From Bacteroidota bacterium (lineage in GTDB: Bacteria > Bacteroidota > Ignavibacteria > UBA10030 > SZUA-254): a stretch of DNA of 64,000 nucleotides. The notes beneath the pieces were generated by a model. It searched no databases, was not told where the DNA came from, and worked only from the letters and a program-made list of their open reading frames with translations. This document shows, one piece after another, positions 41,605 through 52,403 of this stretch (within the stretch, counting starts at the first letter, position 1; every line of letters starts with the position of its first letter). Location of the stretch: NCBI GenBank assembly GCA_036522515.1, contig DATDFQ010000019.1, positions 62,001-126,000 on the forward strand, written 5' to 3'. A program made the translations under genes and the position numbers.

Positions 41605-42333
41605 CTACATGACCGACTGATAGAAGGCGTAGCTCTTGAGAACGGCGCGGACGTAGCCGATTGTCTGGCGGGATTCGCCGAAGTAACCGCTCGGAGGCCG
41701 CCCGGCCTCCCAGACGGTTTCATGGAGCGAATAATAACGTTTGGAGAGGAGCGGCAGAATGCTCTGCACGGAACTCCAGCGTTGTCCATCTTCCCCGACG
41801 TACGCTGCGAGCTCCTGCGCGTCATAGATGCGGGCCGGGCCCGCGTTATATGCTGCGAGCGCCAGAGAAAGACGGTCGTTCTCCCCCGCGCACGGGAAGA
41901 GAGCATAGAGTTTGGAGAAGTAATAGACTCCGGCTCGTATGTTTTGGAGGGGAAGTTCGGGGTCGGGGAGATCAAGCTCTTCCCTCAGCTCAGAGTTCGT
42001 GACCGGCATGATCTGCATGTAACCTCTCGCACCCCGTCCGCTCAACGCCTTCCCGTCAAATCGCGATTCCTGGTTGATAATCGCGAGAATGAGCCGGAAA
42101 TCGACACCATACATGGCGGAATAGGTCTTTACCGCCTCGAAACTGGACTTCTCAAGGCCGGGGAATGCGGGCTCGGTGGAAGGGGCGGAGGCAAGTTGAT
42201 CCACAAACCTTTGTTCTCCCCGAATCCTCAAGATGTCGCCCGACGAGAGCGGCGCAAGGCAGACCGCCACGCTGATTACCGAAAGCGTCGTAAAGAGCAC
42301 ACCTTTGAGCAATATCGAGAACCGTATGAGCAC
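41605..42333 (-). CDS. Membrane-anchored lytic transglycosylase (SLT domain)
   Basis: 242 residues from the GTG at 42333. A hydrophobic N-terminus (VLIRFSILLKGVLFTTLSVISVAV, cited in part) acts as signal or anchor. The SLT domain has the catalytic Glu (about E89) in ILAIINQESRFDGKA, then GARGYMQIMP, NIRAGVYYFSKLY and LALAAYNAGPARI. It cuts peptidoglycan in the periplasm, leaving anhydro-muramic ends. It stands alone in a gap-rich area and faces pdaD tail to tail with 272 bases between; no gene was seen in that gap. Confidence 0.93.
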   Translation of the reverse strand: MLIRFSILLKGVLFTTLSVISVAVCLAPLSSGDILRIRGEQRFVDQLASAPSTEPAFPGLEKSSFEAVKTYSAMYGVDFRLILAIINQESRFDGKALSGRGARGYMQIMPVTNSELREELDLPDPELPLQNIRAGVYYFSKLYALFPCAGENDRLSLALAAYNAGPARIYDAQELAAYVGEDGQRWSSVQSILPLLSKRYYSLHETVWEAGRPPSGYFGESRQTIGYVRAVLKSYAFYQSVM

Positions 42334-42337
42334 TAGT

Positions 42338-42343
42338 TCCTCT
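42338..42343 (-). promoter_or_regulatory. Ribosome-binding site fixing a GTG start
   Basis: On the minus strand AGAGGA lies a few bases before the GTG at 42333. It supports that GTG over the ATG at 42387, which would put 18 polar residues before the signal sequence. Confidence 0.6.
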
Positions 42344-42612
42344 AAATTGACGATTGCGAGACTTCGGTTAAAGCAAGAAGGATACATCGAGAAGGGTACA
42401 GGAGAAATATACCATGGACGAGTTCAAGAGTCAATACCCCCAAAAACTCAAACAGGTAAAGCGGGAAAGCGGCGGGTGAAATTATGAGGGGCGTCACCTG
42501 ATTCGCATGACGCAGGGCACATGATCCCCGGCGCGACGGAAGCCCTATTCCTGCCTTGCAATCGCCAGCAAATCAGCGTCCGTTGGGTACTTTTAAGGAG
42601 CGAGAGAGATTC

Positions 42613-42793
42613 GGTAGGCGCGACCTTCAGGTTGCGCAGGTCGGTCACTCCCATTCTTCTCGTTCCGCCGCTCTGCGGCGGAATGCATATTGGGACGCTC
42701 CGCGTCCCAACCTCGTCGCGGCGCAGAGCGTCGCGGACTGCGTTCCCACGCAGAGCGTGGGAACGAGAAAAATCACGCAAGCTAAAGCTTGCG
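42613..42793. repeat. Cluster of short perfect hairpins
   Basis: Six hairpins stand in line: GCGACC-TTCA-GGTTGC (42620); TTCCGCCGC-TCT-GCGGCGGAA (42663-42683); TTGGGACGC-TCC-GCGTCCCAA (42690-42710); a CGCGGCGC-AGA type one (near 42717-42735); CGTTCCCACGC-AGA-GCGTGGGAACG (42741-42765); CGCAAGCT-AA-AGCTTGCG (42776-42793). Stems are 6-11 bp and loops 2-4 bases. The units recur at 46459-46485, 48111-48330, 25131 and 56036. The rest of the 731-base gap (42334-43064) holds no gene I can support. Confidence 0.85.
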
Positions 42794-43064
42794 GATACCG
42801 GGTCTTCAGCCAATTCGGTAGCCGCCCCATTCTCAACCGGCTTGATATTGAAAGAAGTCTTTTCTATCTTTCGGCCTTCGCCGGTGCGGATGGGGGCTGC
42901 GGAGATTGATGGGCCGTACCCGGCGACATTCCACGATCTGTCCATATCAGGATCGGTGTGCCGTAGTACGCGGGGTCGGGTACTCGTCGCATGCCGGTGT
43001 TTTTCGTTCTCAAATTTCCCATGGCTCCGGATCCGGAGCGGTGGTTTACTTCTGAGAGTACCGC

Positions 43065-46000
43065 ATGAAATTTCGATCTCGCCAGGTGTTCCTTGCCCTC
43101 TTCCTCGCCGGTGAAATGCTCCTGTCCGGCGCCGCGCGCTCTCAAGCTCCAGACTCAGCCCGGTGGAGGGTCTATCTGACCGTCACCGACAGCCTGACGC
43201 ACAAGCCAGCGCAGGCCGCGTTCGGCTTCCATCCCAGAGCCACGCTGGGCATCGACACTGCCCTGATGTTCGGATTCAAGGACCACTGGACACAGGAAGA
43301 CACTCCCTACGTGAGGGAATTCCCCTCCCCGCCGCTCGGATTCTTTCAGGAGCTTCGCATTAACAACGTCCGGCAGAAGCTCAACGACAACGGGACCGTC
43401 TTCGTAAACCTCCACCCCTACACGGGCCCGTCGATGGTCGATACCTTTATCGTCTCGTTCAACGGGGACCAGAACTTTCTGGGGGATAGCCTCTATCTCT
43501 ACACCCATCCGCAGATACTTTCCTGGCCCTCGGTGTTGTCTGCTTACGCGGACAGCATCATCCTTCGGGATATCTCGGACAATCTTCAGACTTCGGCCGG
43601 GCCGAACGTTCATGTCGACATGACGCAGGACTCGACGTACACCTATTCCGGAGAGCAATATTTCGATCCCAACACCAGCACCTACACTGTCGATCCCCTG
43701 CACAAGGGGTTCTTCATGTATGTTTACCATCCGAAGATCTCTCCGGGCCCGCCTGTCGTGACGCTGTTGTCGCCTCTGAACGGCACCACGAACAGGCCCG
43801 TACAGGATACTCTCCGGTGGGCCTCCGTACCCGGGGCCGACTTCTACAAGGTTCAGGTGGACACGAACCGCGGGTTCACGGACACGATTTTTACCGACTC
43901 CACCCATGCCACGTCGCGCGTCATCCCGGGGCTTCATCGAAACCCCTGGTATTACTGGCGCGTGATCACCCAAAACTCGTACGGCGTAGGCTATTATCAG
44001 GATCCGCCTGATAGTTTCGCCGCTTCGCCGGGCGTGATCGCCGGGGCCGTCTACAATGACCTCGACGGCGACGGACAGCGAGACCCGGGAGATACGAACC
44101 TCGCGAACTGGAGGATTGTCCTGAAAGACCAGTTTGAGGCCACTCTTGATTCAACGCTCACGGATGCATCAGGCCATTATCATTTTTCCGGCCTCACTGC
44201 CGGGCAGTACATCCTCCTCGAGAGACAGCAGCCCTCCTGGATTCAGACCGATCCTCCGGCAGTCGGAAATCTTACGGTCACCATCTTCAAGGGAGATACC
44301 TCGACCGGAAACGACTTCGGCGACATCGCCAGCGTCGTCTACACCGGCCCTCCCAACGGAAACTGGTCGTCGCCTTCCAACTGGGCGGGGGGTCAGGTTC
44401 CGGGACCCACCACACCGGCGATTATTCCCGCCAATACGGCTGTCGTCCTCGATGCTCTCCCGAGCGCGTCCGTTCTCTATCTGAAAGTGCAGGGAGGCGG
44501 AAGCCTTACCTGCACTGATCCGTCTCTGGTACTCACCGTAACGAAATCGATTCAGATCGATCCGGGAGGAACGATCCAGTTCCCGGACGGGCCTCTCGGA
44601 ACGACTGACATCACGGCTGCGAGCGACACGGGCGGCATCGTTGATTACGCCGATTTCATCAACAACGGGACGTTTCACGCCGGGCACTCAACCGTCACCT
44701 TCGCCGGAAACAACCCGAAGGTCATCATGAGCACCGAGGCAAAGACCGCGGGGGGAACCAACTTTTACGACCTTCAGATCGAGGGCGACAGCCTTATCTC
44801 GATCGGAAATATTACGGTTGCGCACCAATTGACACTCGATTATTCTCTCAAGCAACGGCTGGAGGATACAATTACCATCACCGACTCGTCGCCCGGCGCG
44901 CTGACCGGCAACGGGACGGTTCCGGCCGGTTCGATCAAGCGGGCGATCCTGCAGGCTGAAACCACCGCGTACCGGTTTGAGTCACCCAAGTCGTTCATCA
45001 AATTCGACGGGACAGGGACCTACCCGACCGACATGACTGTGACGACGCTGCCGGATACGGCGCCTCCCTCCTTCCGTCTCAACTGGCTCGTGGTGGGCGG
45101 TGCGAACGATACGGCGGGAAACGCCGTCAAGGCGGGATCCGTAACGCATTTCTCCAAATGGGCTGTTGGTGTCCCACAGCCCAACTCTGCCCTCGGGGTA
45201 GCCGTCGTCAACCGCGAATACGTTCTCAAATCTTCAGGCGGGGGCGGGGCGACTTCAACGGTTCAGCTTGACTATGACCAATCCGAGGTGCCGCCGGGGA
45301 CCAATGAAACGACGTTGCAGCTCCTGCGCGGACCGTGCATAGTCGACAGCCTGCCGGAAAAATGGAACATGGTTTCCGTGCCGCTTCTGGCAGATAACGA
45401 TCTCAAGGACTCGCTCTTTCCCGGTGCATCTTCGCCGGCATTCTCATACGACGCGGGATATGCGGTCGAACCGCATCTGACAATGGGGAGAGGTTACTGG
45501 CTGAGATATCCTTCCCCGAAGCACGTGCAGATCGTCGGCGCCGAAGTCGAAGAGGATACGCTTGCTCTGGCTGCGGGATGGAATATGATCGGTGCATTGA
45601 GTTATCCGATTCGCGCCACCTCGGTGGCTTCGATTCCTCCGGGTATCGTCACAAGCCGCTTCTTCGATTACGCCGGCGGATACCGCGTCGCCGACAGCCT
45701 CAGGCCGCTCCGTGCCTATTGGGTGAAGGCAAGCGGTCCGGGCCAGTTGATTCTCTCTGCCGTGACGGGTAACGCAAAGGCCTCCCCGCCTTCTTCCCTC
45801 CTGAACCGTTTCAATTCAGTCGTGTTCCGGGATGCTGCGGGAAGCGAACAGCGCTTGTATTTCGGCTCCGGGGGGAATCTTGACATGCGGCAATTCGAGC
45901 TACCGCCCGTAGGACCCGAGGGCGCGTTCGACGTCCGTTTTTCAACTCAACGGATGCTGGAGGTCGGCGAGCCTCAGCACGAGAAGACTCTCCCGATCCT

Positions 46001-46466
46001 GGTCTCATCGGCGAACTATCCGGTTGCGGTGAGCTGGACGATCTCAGACCAGTCCCTCCATCCGGTCTTGCAGCTTGATGGAAAAAATGTAAGCCTCGCC
46101 GGAAGCGGCAAAGCCGAGCTTGCGGATGCGGGAACGCTTCCTCGTCTTCTCCTTTCTTCGACGGCCGGCAGAGAACTTCCGAAGGAATTTGCTCTTCTTC
46201 AGAATTACCCGAATCCGTTCAATCCGGCGACAGTGATAGAGTATCAGTTGCCCGTCGCGAGCAGGGTGATCCTCAGAATCTACGATCCGATCGGCCGGCA
46301 AGTCGCTGTGCCCGTGAACGGATCAGAGGAAGCGGGATTCAAGTCGGTGGTTTGGAACGGAACAGGGCTGGCAAGCGGTGTCTATTTTTACCGGCTGGAG
46401 GCGACGGGGAGCTCAGAACACTCCAGGTCGTTTATCCAGGTGAGGAAGATGTTGCTCGTTCGGTAG
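43065..46466 (+). CDS. T9SS-sorted multidomain secreted protein
   Basis: 1133 residues. Reading order: signal peptide (1-27); the paralogous N-terminal domain (about 28-225; ARWRVYLTVTDSLTHKPAQA, FGFHPRATLGID, PSPPLGFFQELRINNVRQK, HPQILSWPSVL); one Fn3 (about 230-318); one SdrD-like B repeat (about 322-418; YNDLDGDGQRDPGDTN); a beta-helix/G8-like stretch (about 424-708; GNWSSPSNWAGGQVPGP); a WNMVSVPLL domain (about 762-895; GRGYWLRYPS, GWNMIGAL, YWVKASG); T9SS type A sorting domain (about 1040-1133; LLQNYPNPFNPAT). It combines modules found singly in the other cargo genes of this window. The stop codon TAG lies inside a hairpin repeat. The start has only a weak ribosome-binding site. Confidence 0.93.
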   Translation: MKFRSRQVFLALFLAGEMLLSGAARSQAPDSARWRVYLTVTDSLTHKPAQAAFGFHPRATLGIDTALMFGFKDHWTQEDTPYVREFPSPPLGFFQELRINNVRQKLNDNGTVFVNLHPYTGPSMVDTFIVSFNGDQNFLGDSLYLYTHPQILSWPSVLSAYADSIILRDISDNLQTSAGPNVHVDMTQDSTYTYSGEQYFDPNTSTYTVDPLHKGFFMYVYHPKISPGPPVVTLLSPLNGTTNRPVQDTLRWASVPGADFYKVQVDTNRGFTDTIFTDSTHATSRVIPGLHRNPWYYWRVITQNSYGVGYYQDPPDSFAASPGVIAGAVYNDLDGDGQRDPGDTNLANWRIVLKDQFEATLDSTLTDASGHYHFSGLTAGQYILLERQQPSWIQTDPPAVGNLTVTIFKGDTSTGNDFGDIASVVYTGPPNGNWSSPSNWAGGQVPGPTTPAIIPANTAVVLDALPSASVLYLKVQGGGSLTCTDPSLVLTVTKSIQIDPGGTIQFPDGPLGTTDITAASDTGGIVDYADFINNGTFHAGHSTVTFAGNNPKVIMSTEAKTAGGTNFYDLQIEGDSLISIGNITVAHQLTLDYSLKQRLEDTITITDSSPGALTGNGTVPAGSIKRAILQAETTAYRFESPKSFIKFDGTGTYPTDMTVTTLPDTAPPSFRLNWLVVGGANDTAGNAVKAGSVTHFSKWAVGVPQPNSALGVAVVNREYVLKSSGGGGATSTVQLDYDQSEVPPGTNETTLQLLRGPCIVDSLPEKWNMVSVPLLADNDLKDSLFPGASSPAFSYDAGYAVEPHLTMGRGYWLRYPSPKHVQIVGAEVEEDTLALAAGWNMIGALSYPIRATSVASIPPGIVTSRFFDYAGGYRVADSLRPLRAYWVKASGPGQLILSAVTGNAKASPPSSLLNRFNSVVFRDAAGSEQRLYFGSGGNLDMRQFELPPVGPEGAFDVRFSTQRMLEVGEPQHEKTLPILVSSANYPVAVSWTISDQSLHPVLQLDGKNVSLAGSGKAELADAGTLPRLLLSSTAGRELPKEFALLQNYPNPFNPATVIEYQLPVASRVILRIYDPIGRQVAVPVNGSEEAGFKSVVWNGTGLASGVYFYRLEATGSSEHSRSFIQVRKMLLVR

Positions 46467-46485
46467 GCGCGACCTTCAGGTCGCG
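46459..46485. repeat. Hairpin repeat overlapping the stop of the T9SS gene
   Basis: TTCGGTAGGCGCGACCTTCA and the next three bases are identical to 42610-42632. The hairpin CGCGACC-TTCA-GGTCGCG (46468-46485) lies between the convergent T9SS gene and guaA and could work as a two-way terminator. The TAG inside the repeat (46464-46466) is the stop codon of the T9SS gene. Confidence 0.8.
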
Positions 46486-46493
46486 TGACTGGC

Positions 46494-48062
46494 TCACTCC
46501 CATTCGATGGTCGAGGGGGGTTTCGAACTGATATCGTAGACGATCCGGTTCACCCCCCTGACTTCGTTCACAATCCGGCTGGAAGCCCGCGCAAGGAGAT
46601 CGTGAGGAAGCGGAGCCCATCCGGCAGTCATCCCGTCCTGGCTCGTCACCGCCCGGAGGGCCACGACACGCTCATAGGTGCGCTGGTCGCCCATCACGCC
46701 GACCGTCTGTACCGGCAGGAGCACTGCGAAGGCCTGCCAGAGGGTATCATAGAGCCCCGAGAGCCGCACTTCGTCCACAAAGATCTTGTCGGCGGCCCGT
46801 AGGATTTCCAAATCTTCCGGCGTCACCTCCCCGATGATCCTCACCGCCAGCCCGGGACCGGGGAACGGATGCCGTCCGATCAATTCAGAGGGAAGTCCCA
46901 GTTCCCTCCCCACCGCCCGAACCTCATCCTTGAACAACTCGCGGAACGGCTCAATCAAACCGAGGTTCATCTTTGCGGGGAGGCCTCCGACATTGTGGTG
47001 CGTCTTGATCGTGTGGGAGGGCCCGCGGAAGGAAGTGGACTCGATGACGTCGGGGTAGAGCGTGCCCTGGCCCAGAAAGCCGACATCTCCGATCGTGCGC
47101 GCCTCCTGCTCGAAGACCTCGATAAACGTCTTTCCGATGATCTTCCGTTTCTGTTCGGGGTCGGTGACTCCCTTCAACTCCCCGAGAAATCTCTCTGTCG
47201 CGTCCACGTAGTCGAGACGGAAATGGTAGCTGTCACGGTAGACCTTGAGGACCAGCTCGCTCTCTCCCGCCCTCATGAGGCCGTTGTCGATATGAATGCA
47301 ATAGAGCCGGTCCCCGATCGCCCGGTGAAGCAGGACGGCAAGGACGGAGGAATCGACCCCTCCGCTCAGCGCGCAAATCACGTTGCGATCCCCCGTCGCC
47401 GCCCGGATATCCCGGATTGATTCTTCTATGATCGAGCCCGGGTTCCACCCGCCGGAACAGCCGCAAATCCCGAAGACGAAATTCCGGATGATTTCCCTCC
47501 CCTTGACGGTGTGCTCGACCTCCGGATGGAACTGCACTCCATAGATCTTCCGCTCGCTGTTTCCGATCGCGCAGATGGGGGAACCGTTCGAATGGGCGAG
47601 GCATTCAAACCCCGGAGGCATCTTCACGAGGTGATCTGCGTGGCTCATCCAGACCCGGGTCGCGGGGGGACCCCCTTTTCCATTTTGTTCGTTCGGGATC
47701 CCCTCGAAGAGCTCTCCCGGCCTGTCGATCACAAGTTCAGCGGCTCCAAACTCCCTTCGCGCGGCAGGATCCACCTGCCCTCCGAGATTCTGCGCGATCA
47801 CCTGGAGACCGTAGCAAATCCCGAGGACGGGGATGCCGAGCTCGAACAACCCCGGCGCCGGATGGGGCGCGTCATCCGCGTAGACGCTGGAGGGGCCGCC
47901 GGAGAGGATGATGCCTTTCGGGTGCATGCTGCGGATTTTCTCTTCGGAAAGATCGAACGGTTGAAGTTCCGAATAGACTCCGAGTTCCCGGACCCGCCGC
48001 GCGATGAGCTGCGAGTACTGGGCACCAAAATCGAGGACGAGTATGATCTCCGGGTGGCGCAT
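46494..48062 (-). CDS. guaA: GMP synthase (glutamine-hydrolysing)
   Basis: 522 residues from the ATG at 48062; a start 16 codons earlier is possible but not family-like. The amidotransferase domain has [11 protein letters not shown] with the catalytic Cys and FHPEVEHT with His and Glu. The ATP-pyrophosphatase domain has [14 protein letters not shown], the P-loop. The dimerisation part ends KPPSTIEWE, the family C-terminus. It converts XMP to GMP. It is convergent with the T9SS gene and lies downstream of a hairpin cluster. Confidence 0.98.
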   Translation of the reverse strand: MRHPEIILVLDFGAQYSQLIARRVRELGVYSELQPFDLSEEKIRSMHPKGIILSGGPSSVYADDAPHPAPGLFELGIPVLGICYGLQVIAQNLGGQVDPAARREFGAAELVIDRPGELFEGIPNEQNGKGGPPATRVWMSHADHLVKMPPGFECLAHSNGSPICAIGNSERKIYGVQFHPEVEHTVKGREIIRNFVFGICGCSGGWNPGSIIEESIRDIRAATGDRNVICALSGGVDSSVLAVLLHRAIGDRLYCIHIDNGLMRAGESELVLKVYRDSYHFRLDYVDATERFLGELKGVTDPEQKRKIIGKTFIEVFEQEARTIGDVGFLGQGTLYPDVIESTSFRGPSHTIKTHHNVGGLPAKMNLGLIEPFRELFKDEVRAVGRELGLPSELIGRHPFPGPGLAVRIIGEVTPEDLEILRAADKIFVDEVRLSGLYDTLWQAFAVLLPVQTVGVMGDQRTYERVVALRAVTSQDGMTAGWAPLPHDLLARASSRIVNEVRGVNRIVYDISSKPPSTIEWE

Positions 48063-48110
48063 TGCGTTGAAAGTAGTCTCAGTATACGGAAAACACCGGC
48101 GAGTTTCCAC

Positions 48111-48330
48111 CGCGGCCTAAAGCCTGCGCCTACCGGTCCCAACGGGGTTGCGGCGCAGAGCGCCGCGGTATGCGTTCCCACGCAGAGCGTGGGAACGAGG
48201 AACAAAACCGAACAAACGCAGGCTAAAGCCTGCGGCTACCGGTCCCGGCCGGGTTGCGGCGCAGAGCGCCGCGGGATGCGTTCCCACGCGGAGCGTGGGA
48301 ACGAGGATAGGCGCGCGACCATCAGGTCGC
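48111..48330. repeat. Tandem hairpin-repeat modules
   Basis: Two direct modules of about 90 bp (48111-48200 and 48217-48306) share the order: GCCTAAAGCCTGCG; TACCGGTCCC; GTTGCGGCGCAGAGCGCCGC; TGCGTTCCCACGC and its complement; GAGG. Each holds three hairpins with AA or AGA/GGA loops. A GCGACC-ATCA-GGTCGC hairpin follows (48315-48330). The whole lies between the guaA start and the MFS stop. Confidence 0.85.
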
Positions 48331-49503
48331 AGGATCATCCCATGCGAGCCGGCGGGCAGAAATCAATCCGATGACTGGACCCGCCGCAAGAAATGAATAC
48401 AGGTACTCCGCCGGCACCGATGATGAAAGGTACGAGAGAAGTTCGATGCTGACGATCGTGATCGAAAAACCGATCGAGGTTACGATCGTGAGCGCGGACC
48501 CGGTCAGGCCCTCGGGCGCATGCCTCGCGACAAGGGCGGAGAATTGGGGGGAGTCTCCGACGACCGTCATCCCCCAGAGAAGCATGAGCGCGAGAAACCA
48601 TCCTTCCGCCAGCCCGAAGAAGAAGGAAGAGAAAAGGCAGCACGCCGCTGAGACGGAGAGCTGAACCCATGCCACCTTCGCGCTCCCCCACCGGGCCGAG
48701 AGGAATCCGCCGGCGGCGCACCCGATACTCCCGGCCGCGATGACTGCGAACGACCAGAATGAGGCGTTGATGCCTGTTCCTCCAGTCCGGTATGCCGCAA
48801 GCACCAGAGGCAGAAAAGCGTAGAACGCATAAAGCTCCCACATGTGGCCGAAGTACCCGAACGCCGACGAACGGAGCTTCTTCGATCGAAATATCACGCG
48901 CAGGGATCCCGGGTCGAATCTGGCTCCCCGGGTATCGTAGGGCCCGTCCCGGACCAGCACCTCCATCAGGATTCCCCCCATGGCAGCCGCCGCCGATACG
49001 GAGACGAGCACGATTTGCCACGGGATCGTCCCGCCGCTACTCCGGATCAAATGGGGGAACGACGTCCCGAGCACGAGCGCGCCGACGAGCAGGCCGAGCG
49101 CGTTGCCCAGCCCCTCGCGGTACCACCCGGCGGCGATCTTCATACCCACCGGGTAAATGCCGGCAAGAGCGACGCCGGTGAGAAAGCGCAAGAGGATGAC
49201 AGAAGGAAGCCCGCCCGGCGAAAAGAGAAGGGCAAGATTGAAAAGCGCGCCGGAAAAGGAGCAGATGCTGAAGAGAGTCCTGGGCGAGACCCGGTCGGGG
49301 AGGGAGGCAAGCGAAAAGAAAAATGTGCCGATGATAAAACCGAACTGCAGGGCGGAGGTCGTGACGCCAAGGAGGTCGCCGCCGATCCCCAGGTGCCGCT
49401 GGAGGTCCGGCAGGACCGCATTGCTCGCAAACCAGAGTGACGTCCCGAAGAATTGGGAGAGAACGAGAACGGGGAGAATCCGCCTGGGCCGGGCCGGACT
49501 CAA
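48322..49503 (-). CDS. MFS transporter
   Basis: 393 residues with about twelve membrane helices. The start is TTG at 49503, overlapping the gcvP stop (TTGA); a longer frame would overlap gcvP by about 160 bases. Motifs: [36 protein letters not shown] (the loop 2-3 DR motif) and [18 protein letters not shown] (in parts). It resembles the CynX/NNP-like or sugar-type MFS branch, but the substrate is unknown. Its place after gcvP suggests co-transcription. It could move glycine-related metabolites, which is a guess. Confidence 0.88.
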   Translation of the reverse strand: MSPARPRRILPVLVLSQFFGTSLWFASNAVLPDLQRHLGIGGDLLGVTTSALQFGFIIGTFFFSLASLPDRVSPRTLFSICSFSGALFNLALLFSPGGLPSVILLRFLTGVALAGIYPVGMKIAAGWYREGLGNALGLLVGALVLGTSFPHLIRSSGGTIPWQIVLVSVSAAAAMGGILMEVLVRDGPYDTRGARFDPGSLRVIFRSKKLRSSAFGYFGHMWELYAFYAFLPLVLAAYRTGGTGINASFWSFAVIAAGSIGCAAGGFLSARWGSAKVAWVQLSVSAACCLFSSFFFGLAEGWFLALMLLWGMTVVGDSPQFSALVARHAPEGLTGSALTIVTSIGFSITIVSIELLSYLSSSVPAEYLYSFLAAGPVIGLISARRLAWDDPAT

Positions 49504-52385
49504 TGCTCCACTTCGATGTACTCTTCCACCGGAGGACAGGTGCAGACAAGGTGGCGGTCTCCGTACGCGCTGTTCACCCTGCCGACCGCCGGCCAGAACT
49601 TTCTCTGCCGGGTCCAGGGCGCCGGGAATGCCGCCCGTTCGCGCGAATAGGGATGCTTCCAATCATCCGCCGCGATCATCCCCGCCGTATGGGGCGCGTT
49701 CTTGAGCAGGTTGTCGATCTTGTCGGCACTCCCCCGCTCGATCTCCTCAATCTCGCGGCGGATATCGATCAACGCCTCGCAGTACCGGTCGAGCTCCCCC
49801 TTGTCTTCGCTCTCCGTCGGCTCGATCATCAGCGTCCCCGCCACCGGGAACGAGACGGTGGGGGCGTGAAATCCGTAATCCATCAAGCGCTTCGCGATGT
49901 CCTCCGCCTCGACGCCGGCGGTCGCCTTGAGCTGGCGCGCGTCGAGGATGAATTCGTGGGCCACCGTCCCCGCGCCGCCGCGGTAGAGGATCGGATAATG
50001 GTCCTGCAGGCGCTTCGCCATATAGTTCGCGTTCAGGATGGCGATGGAGGTCGCCTCGGTCAACCCCTCTGCGCCCATCATCGCGATGTACGCCCAGGAG
50101 ATCACCAGGATTCCCGCGCTTCCCCACGGAGCGGCCGAAACCGGCCCGATCGCGCGCGCTCCCCCGACTTCAACGACGGGATGCGACGGAAGAAAGGGCG
50201 CGAGTTTTTCCACGACGCCGATCGGCCCCATGCCCGGGCCGCCCCCGCCGTGCGGGATGCAAAAAGTCTTGTGAAGATTGAGGTGGCAGACGTCGGCTCC
50301 GAGTTCCGCCGGACGGCAGAGGCCCACCTGCGCGTTCAGGTTCGCGCCGTCCATGTAAACCATGCCGCCGTTCTTGTGAACGATGTCGCAAATCTCCCTG
50401 ATCCCCTCTTCGAACACCCCGTGTGTCGAAGGATATGTCACCATCAGGGCGCCGAGGTCGGCTTTGTGATCGGCGGCTTTCTGTTTCAGATCTTCGATGT
50501 CGATGGTCCCGTCCTCCCGCGATTGGACGACGATCACCCGCATGCCGGCCATCACCGCGCTCGCAGGGTTGGTGCCGTGGGCGGAAGCGGGGATCAGGCA
50601 GACGTTGCGTCCCCCCTCTCCGCGGGACTCGTGATACGCCCGGATCACCAGGAGGCCGGTGTACTCCCCCTGGGCGCCCGAATTCGGTTGGAGGGAGATT
50701 GCGGGGAAACCGGTCATCTCACCGAGCTGGGCTTCCAGCCGGCTGAAGAGTTCCAGATACCCCGCGGTCTGGTCCATAGGCGCGAAGGGGTGAAGCGCGC
50801 TGAACTCCGGCCAGGTGACCGGGAGCAGCTCGGTCGTTGCGTTCAGCTTCATCGTGCAGGACCCGAGCGGGATCATGCTCGTCGTCAGGGAAAGGTCCTT
50901 CTGTTCAAGCGACCGGATGTAACGGAGGACCTGCGTCTCCGAATGATGGACATGAAACACCGGGTGGGTCAGGAATTCCGACTCTCTCCGCAGGGCTCCC
51001 TCGTATTCGGGCGCCGTACGTTTGAAAAGTTCTCCGGCGTCAACCGTACCCCTCCTGTTGTGGGAGAAAACCTCGAGGAGTGTTTCCACTTCCGCCGCCG
51101 AAGAGCGTTCGTCGAGCGAGATCCCGAACGACCGGTCGTCGTACCAACGGATGTTGATCTTCTCCGAGTGAAGCGCCGCTTCGAGGTAGTGCATCAGGCT
51201 CTCGTCTGCTTCGCCACTGATGGTATCGAAGAAATCGTCATGCTTGAGCGTGTAACCGAGGCGTTTCAACCCTTCGGAGAGGCTCTTTGTCAGATGATGG
51301 ATCCTGCGGGCGATCCCCCGAAGGCCGGCGGGGCCGTGGTAAACCGCGTACATGCCCGCCATGACCGCGAGAAGAACCTGTGCCGTGCAGATATTGGAGG
51401 TCGCCTTTTCCCGGCGGATGTGCTGTTCGCGCGTTTGGAGCGCCATCCGAAGCGCCGGCATTCCGAGGGAGTCTACCGAGACGCCGATCAGCCGGCCGGG
51501 TGTCAGCCGCTTGAACTCGTCTTTCGTCGCGAAGAACGCCGCGTGCGGGCCGCCAAAGCCGAGCGGGACGCCGAAGCGCTGTGTGTTCCCGACGGCAGCG
51601 TCGGCCCCAAATTCGCCCGGGGGGGTGATAAGGGCGAGGCTCAGAAGATCGGCAGCCGCCACCACGTGCGCCCCGGAGCGGTGGGCGCGCTCACAAAACG
51701 GCCGGTAGTCGTAGACCGCGCCGTCTGTCGCCGGGTACTGCACGAGGGCGCCGAACACCGAGTCTGAAAATTCGAACGTATTGAAATCGCCCACGACGAC
51801 CGTGATTCCCAGCGGACGCGCCCGGGTCCGGATCACCCCGATCGTCTGAGGATGGCAGGAATCGGATACGAAGAAGGTCCCTCCCGTCGAGAGGCCCTTG
51901 AACGCATGAAACATCCTCATCGCCTCCGCCGCGGCGGTCGCCTCATCGAGCAGTGAGGCGTTGGCGATCGGAAGCCCTGTAAGATCGGAGACGACGGTCT
52001 GAAAATTCAGGAGGGCTTCCAGACGTCCCTGCGCAATTTCCGACTGGTAGGGAGTGTAGGCCGTGTACCAGCCCGGATTCTCGAGAATGTTTCTCCGAAT
52101 GACAGTGGGAGTGACCGTGTCGGAATACCCCATCCCGATGAGCGACCGGTAGATCTTGTTCATCGATGCGATTTCCGTGAGCTCGGCCAGGATTTGTTCC
52201 TCGGAACGGGCGGGGTCGAGCCGGAGCGGCGATCGGGTTCGGATCTGGGACGGGACAGCGCTCTTAATGAATTCTTCGAGCGAAGAGAATCCGATCTCTT
52301 CGATCATCAGCCGGATTTCTTCAGCCGAGGGCCCGATGTGGCGCCCTGCAAACGGGCGGCCGAGAGAGAGTTGAGTGCGATTCAT
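49500..52385 (-). CDS. gcvP: Glycine dehydrogenase (decarboxylating), P protein
   Basis: 961 residues, the full single-chain form. The N-terminal half has [46 protein letters not shown] (in parts) and [13 protein letters not shown]. The C-terminal half has the PLP lysine near K704 in [16 protein letters not shown] and an AHGTNPAS motif. It decarboxylates glycine and loads the aminomethyl group onto lipoate of GcvH. gcvH precedes it by 18 bases. gcvT is not in the window. Confidence 0.98.
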   Translation of the reverse strand: MNRTQLSLGRPFAGRHIGPSAEEIRLMIEEIGFSSLEEFIKSAVPSQIRTRSPLRLDPARSEEQILAELTEIASMNKIYRSLIGMGYSDTVTPTVIRRNILENPGWYTAYTPYQSEIAQGRLEALLNFQTVVSDLTGLPIANASLLDEATAAAEAMRMFHAFKGLSTGGTFFVSDSCHPQTIGVIRTRARPLGITVVVGDFNTFEFSDSVFGALVQYPATDGAVYDYRPFCERAHRSGAHVVAAADLLSLALITPPGEFGADAAVGNTQRFGVPLGFGGPHAAFFATKDEFKRLTPGRLIGVSVDSLGMPALRMALQTREQHIRREKATSNICTAQVLLAVMAGMYAVYHGPAGLRGIARRIHHLTKSLSEGLKRLGYTLKHDDFFDTISGEADESLMHYLEAALHSEKINIRWYDDRSFGISLDERSSAAEVETLLEVFSHNRRGTVDAGELFKRTAPEYEGALRRESEFLTHPVFHVHHSETQVLRYIRSLEQKDLSLTTSMIPLGSCTMKLNATTELLPVTWPEFSALHPFAPMDQTAGYLELFSRLEAQLGEMTGFPAISLQPNSGAQGEYTGLLVIRAYHESRGEGGRNVCLIPASAHGTNPASAVMAGMRVIVVQSREDGTIDIEDLKQKAADHKADLGALMVTYPSTHGVFEEGIREICDIVHKNGGMVYMDGANLNAQVGLCRPAELGADVCHLNLHKTFCIPHGGGGPGMGPIGVVEKLAPFLPSHPVVEVGGARAIGPVSAAPWGSAGILVISWAYIAMMGAEGLTEATSIAILNANYMAKRLQDHYPILYRGGAGTVAHEFILDARQLKATAGVEAEDIAKRLMDYGFHAPTVSFPVAGTLMIEPTESEDKGELDRYCEALIDIRREIEEIERGSADKIDNLLKNAPHTAGMIAADDWKHPYSRERAAFPAPWTRQRKFWPAVGRVNSAYGDRHLVCTCPPVEEYIEVEH

Positions 52386-52403
52386 GGAAAAACGGGGGCG
52401 GGA

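Noticed and set aside
42613..42793. CRISPR array or attenuator
   Set aside because: Each hairpin has a different sequence and spacing; there is no direct repeat with spacers and no leader peptide.
49437..51767. 776-codon frame on the plus strand
   Set aside because: Opposite gcvP, which has all family motifs; the plus-strand product is Arg/His-rich and unlike any protein.
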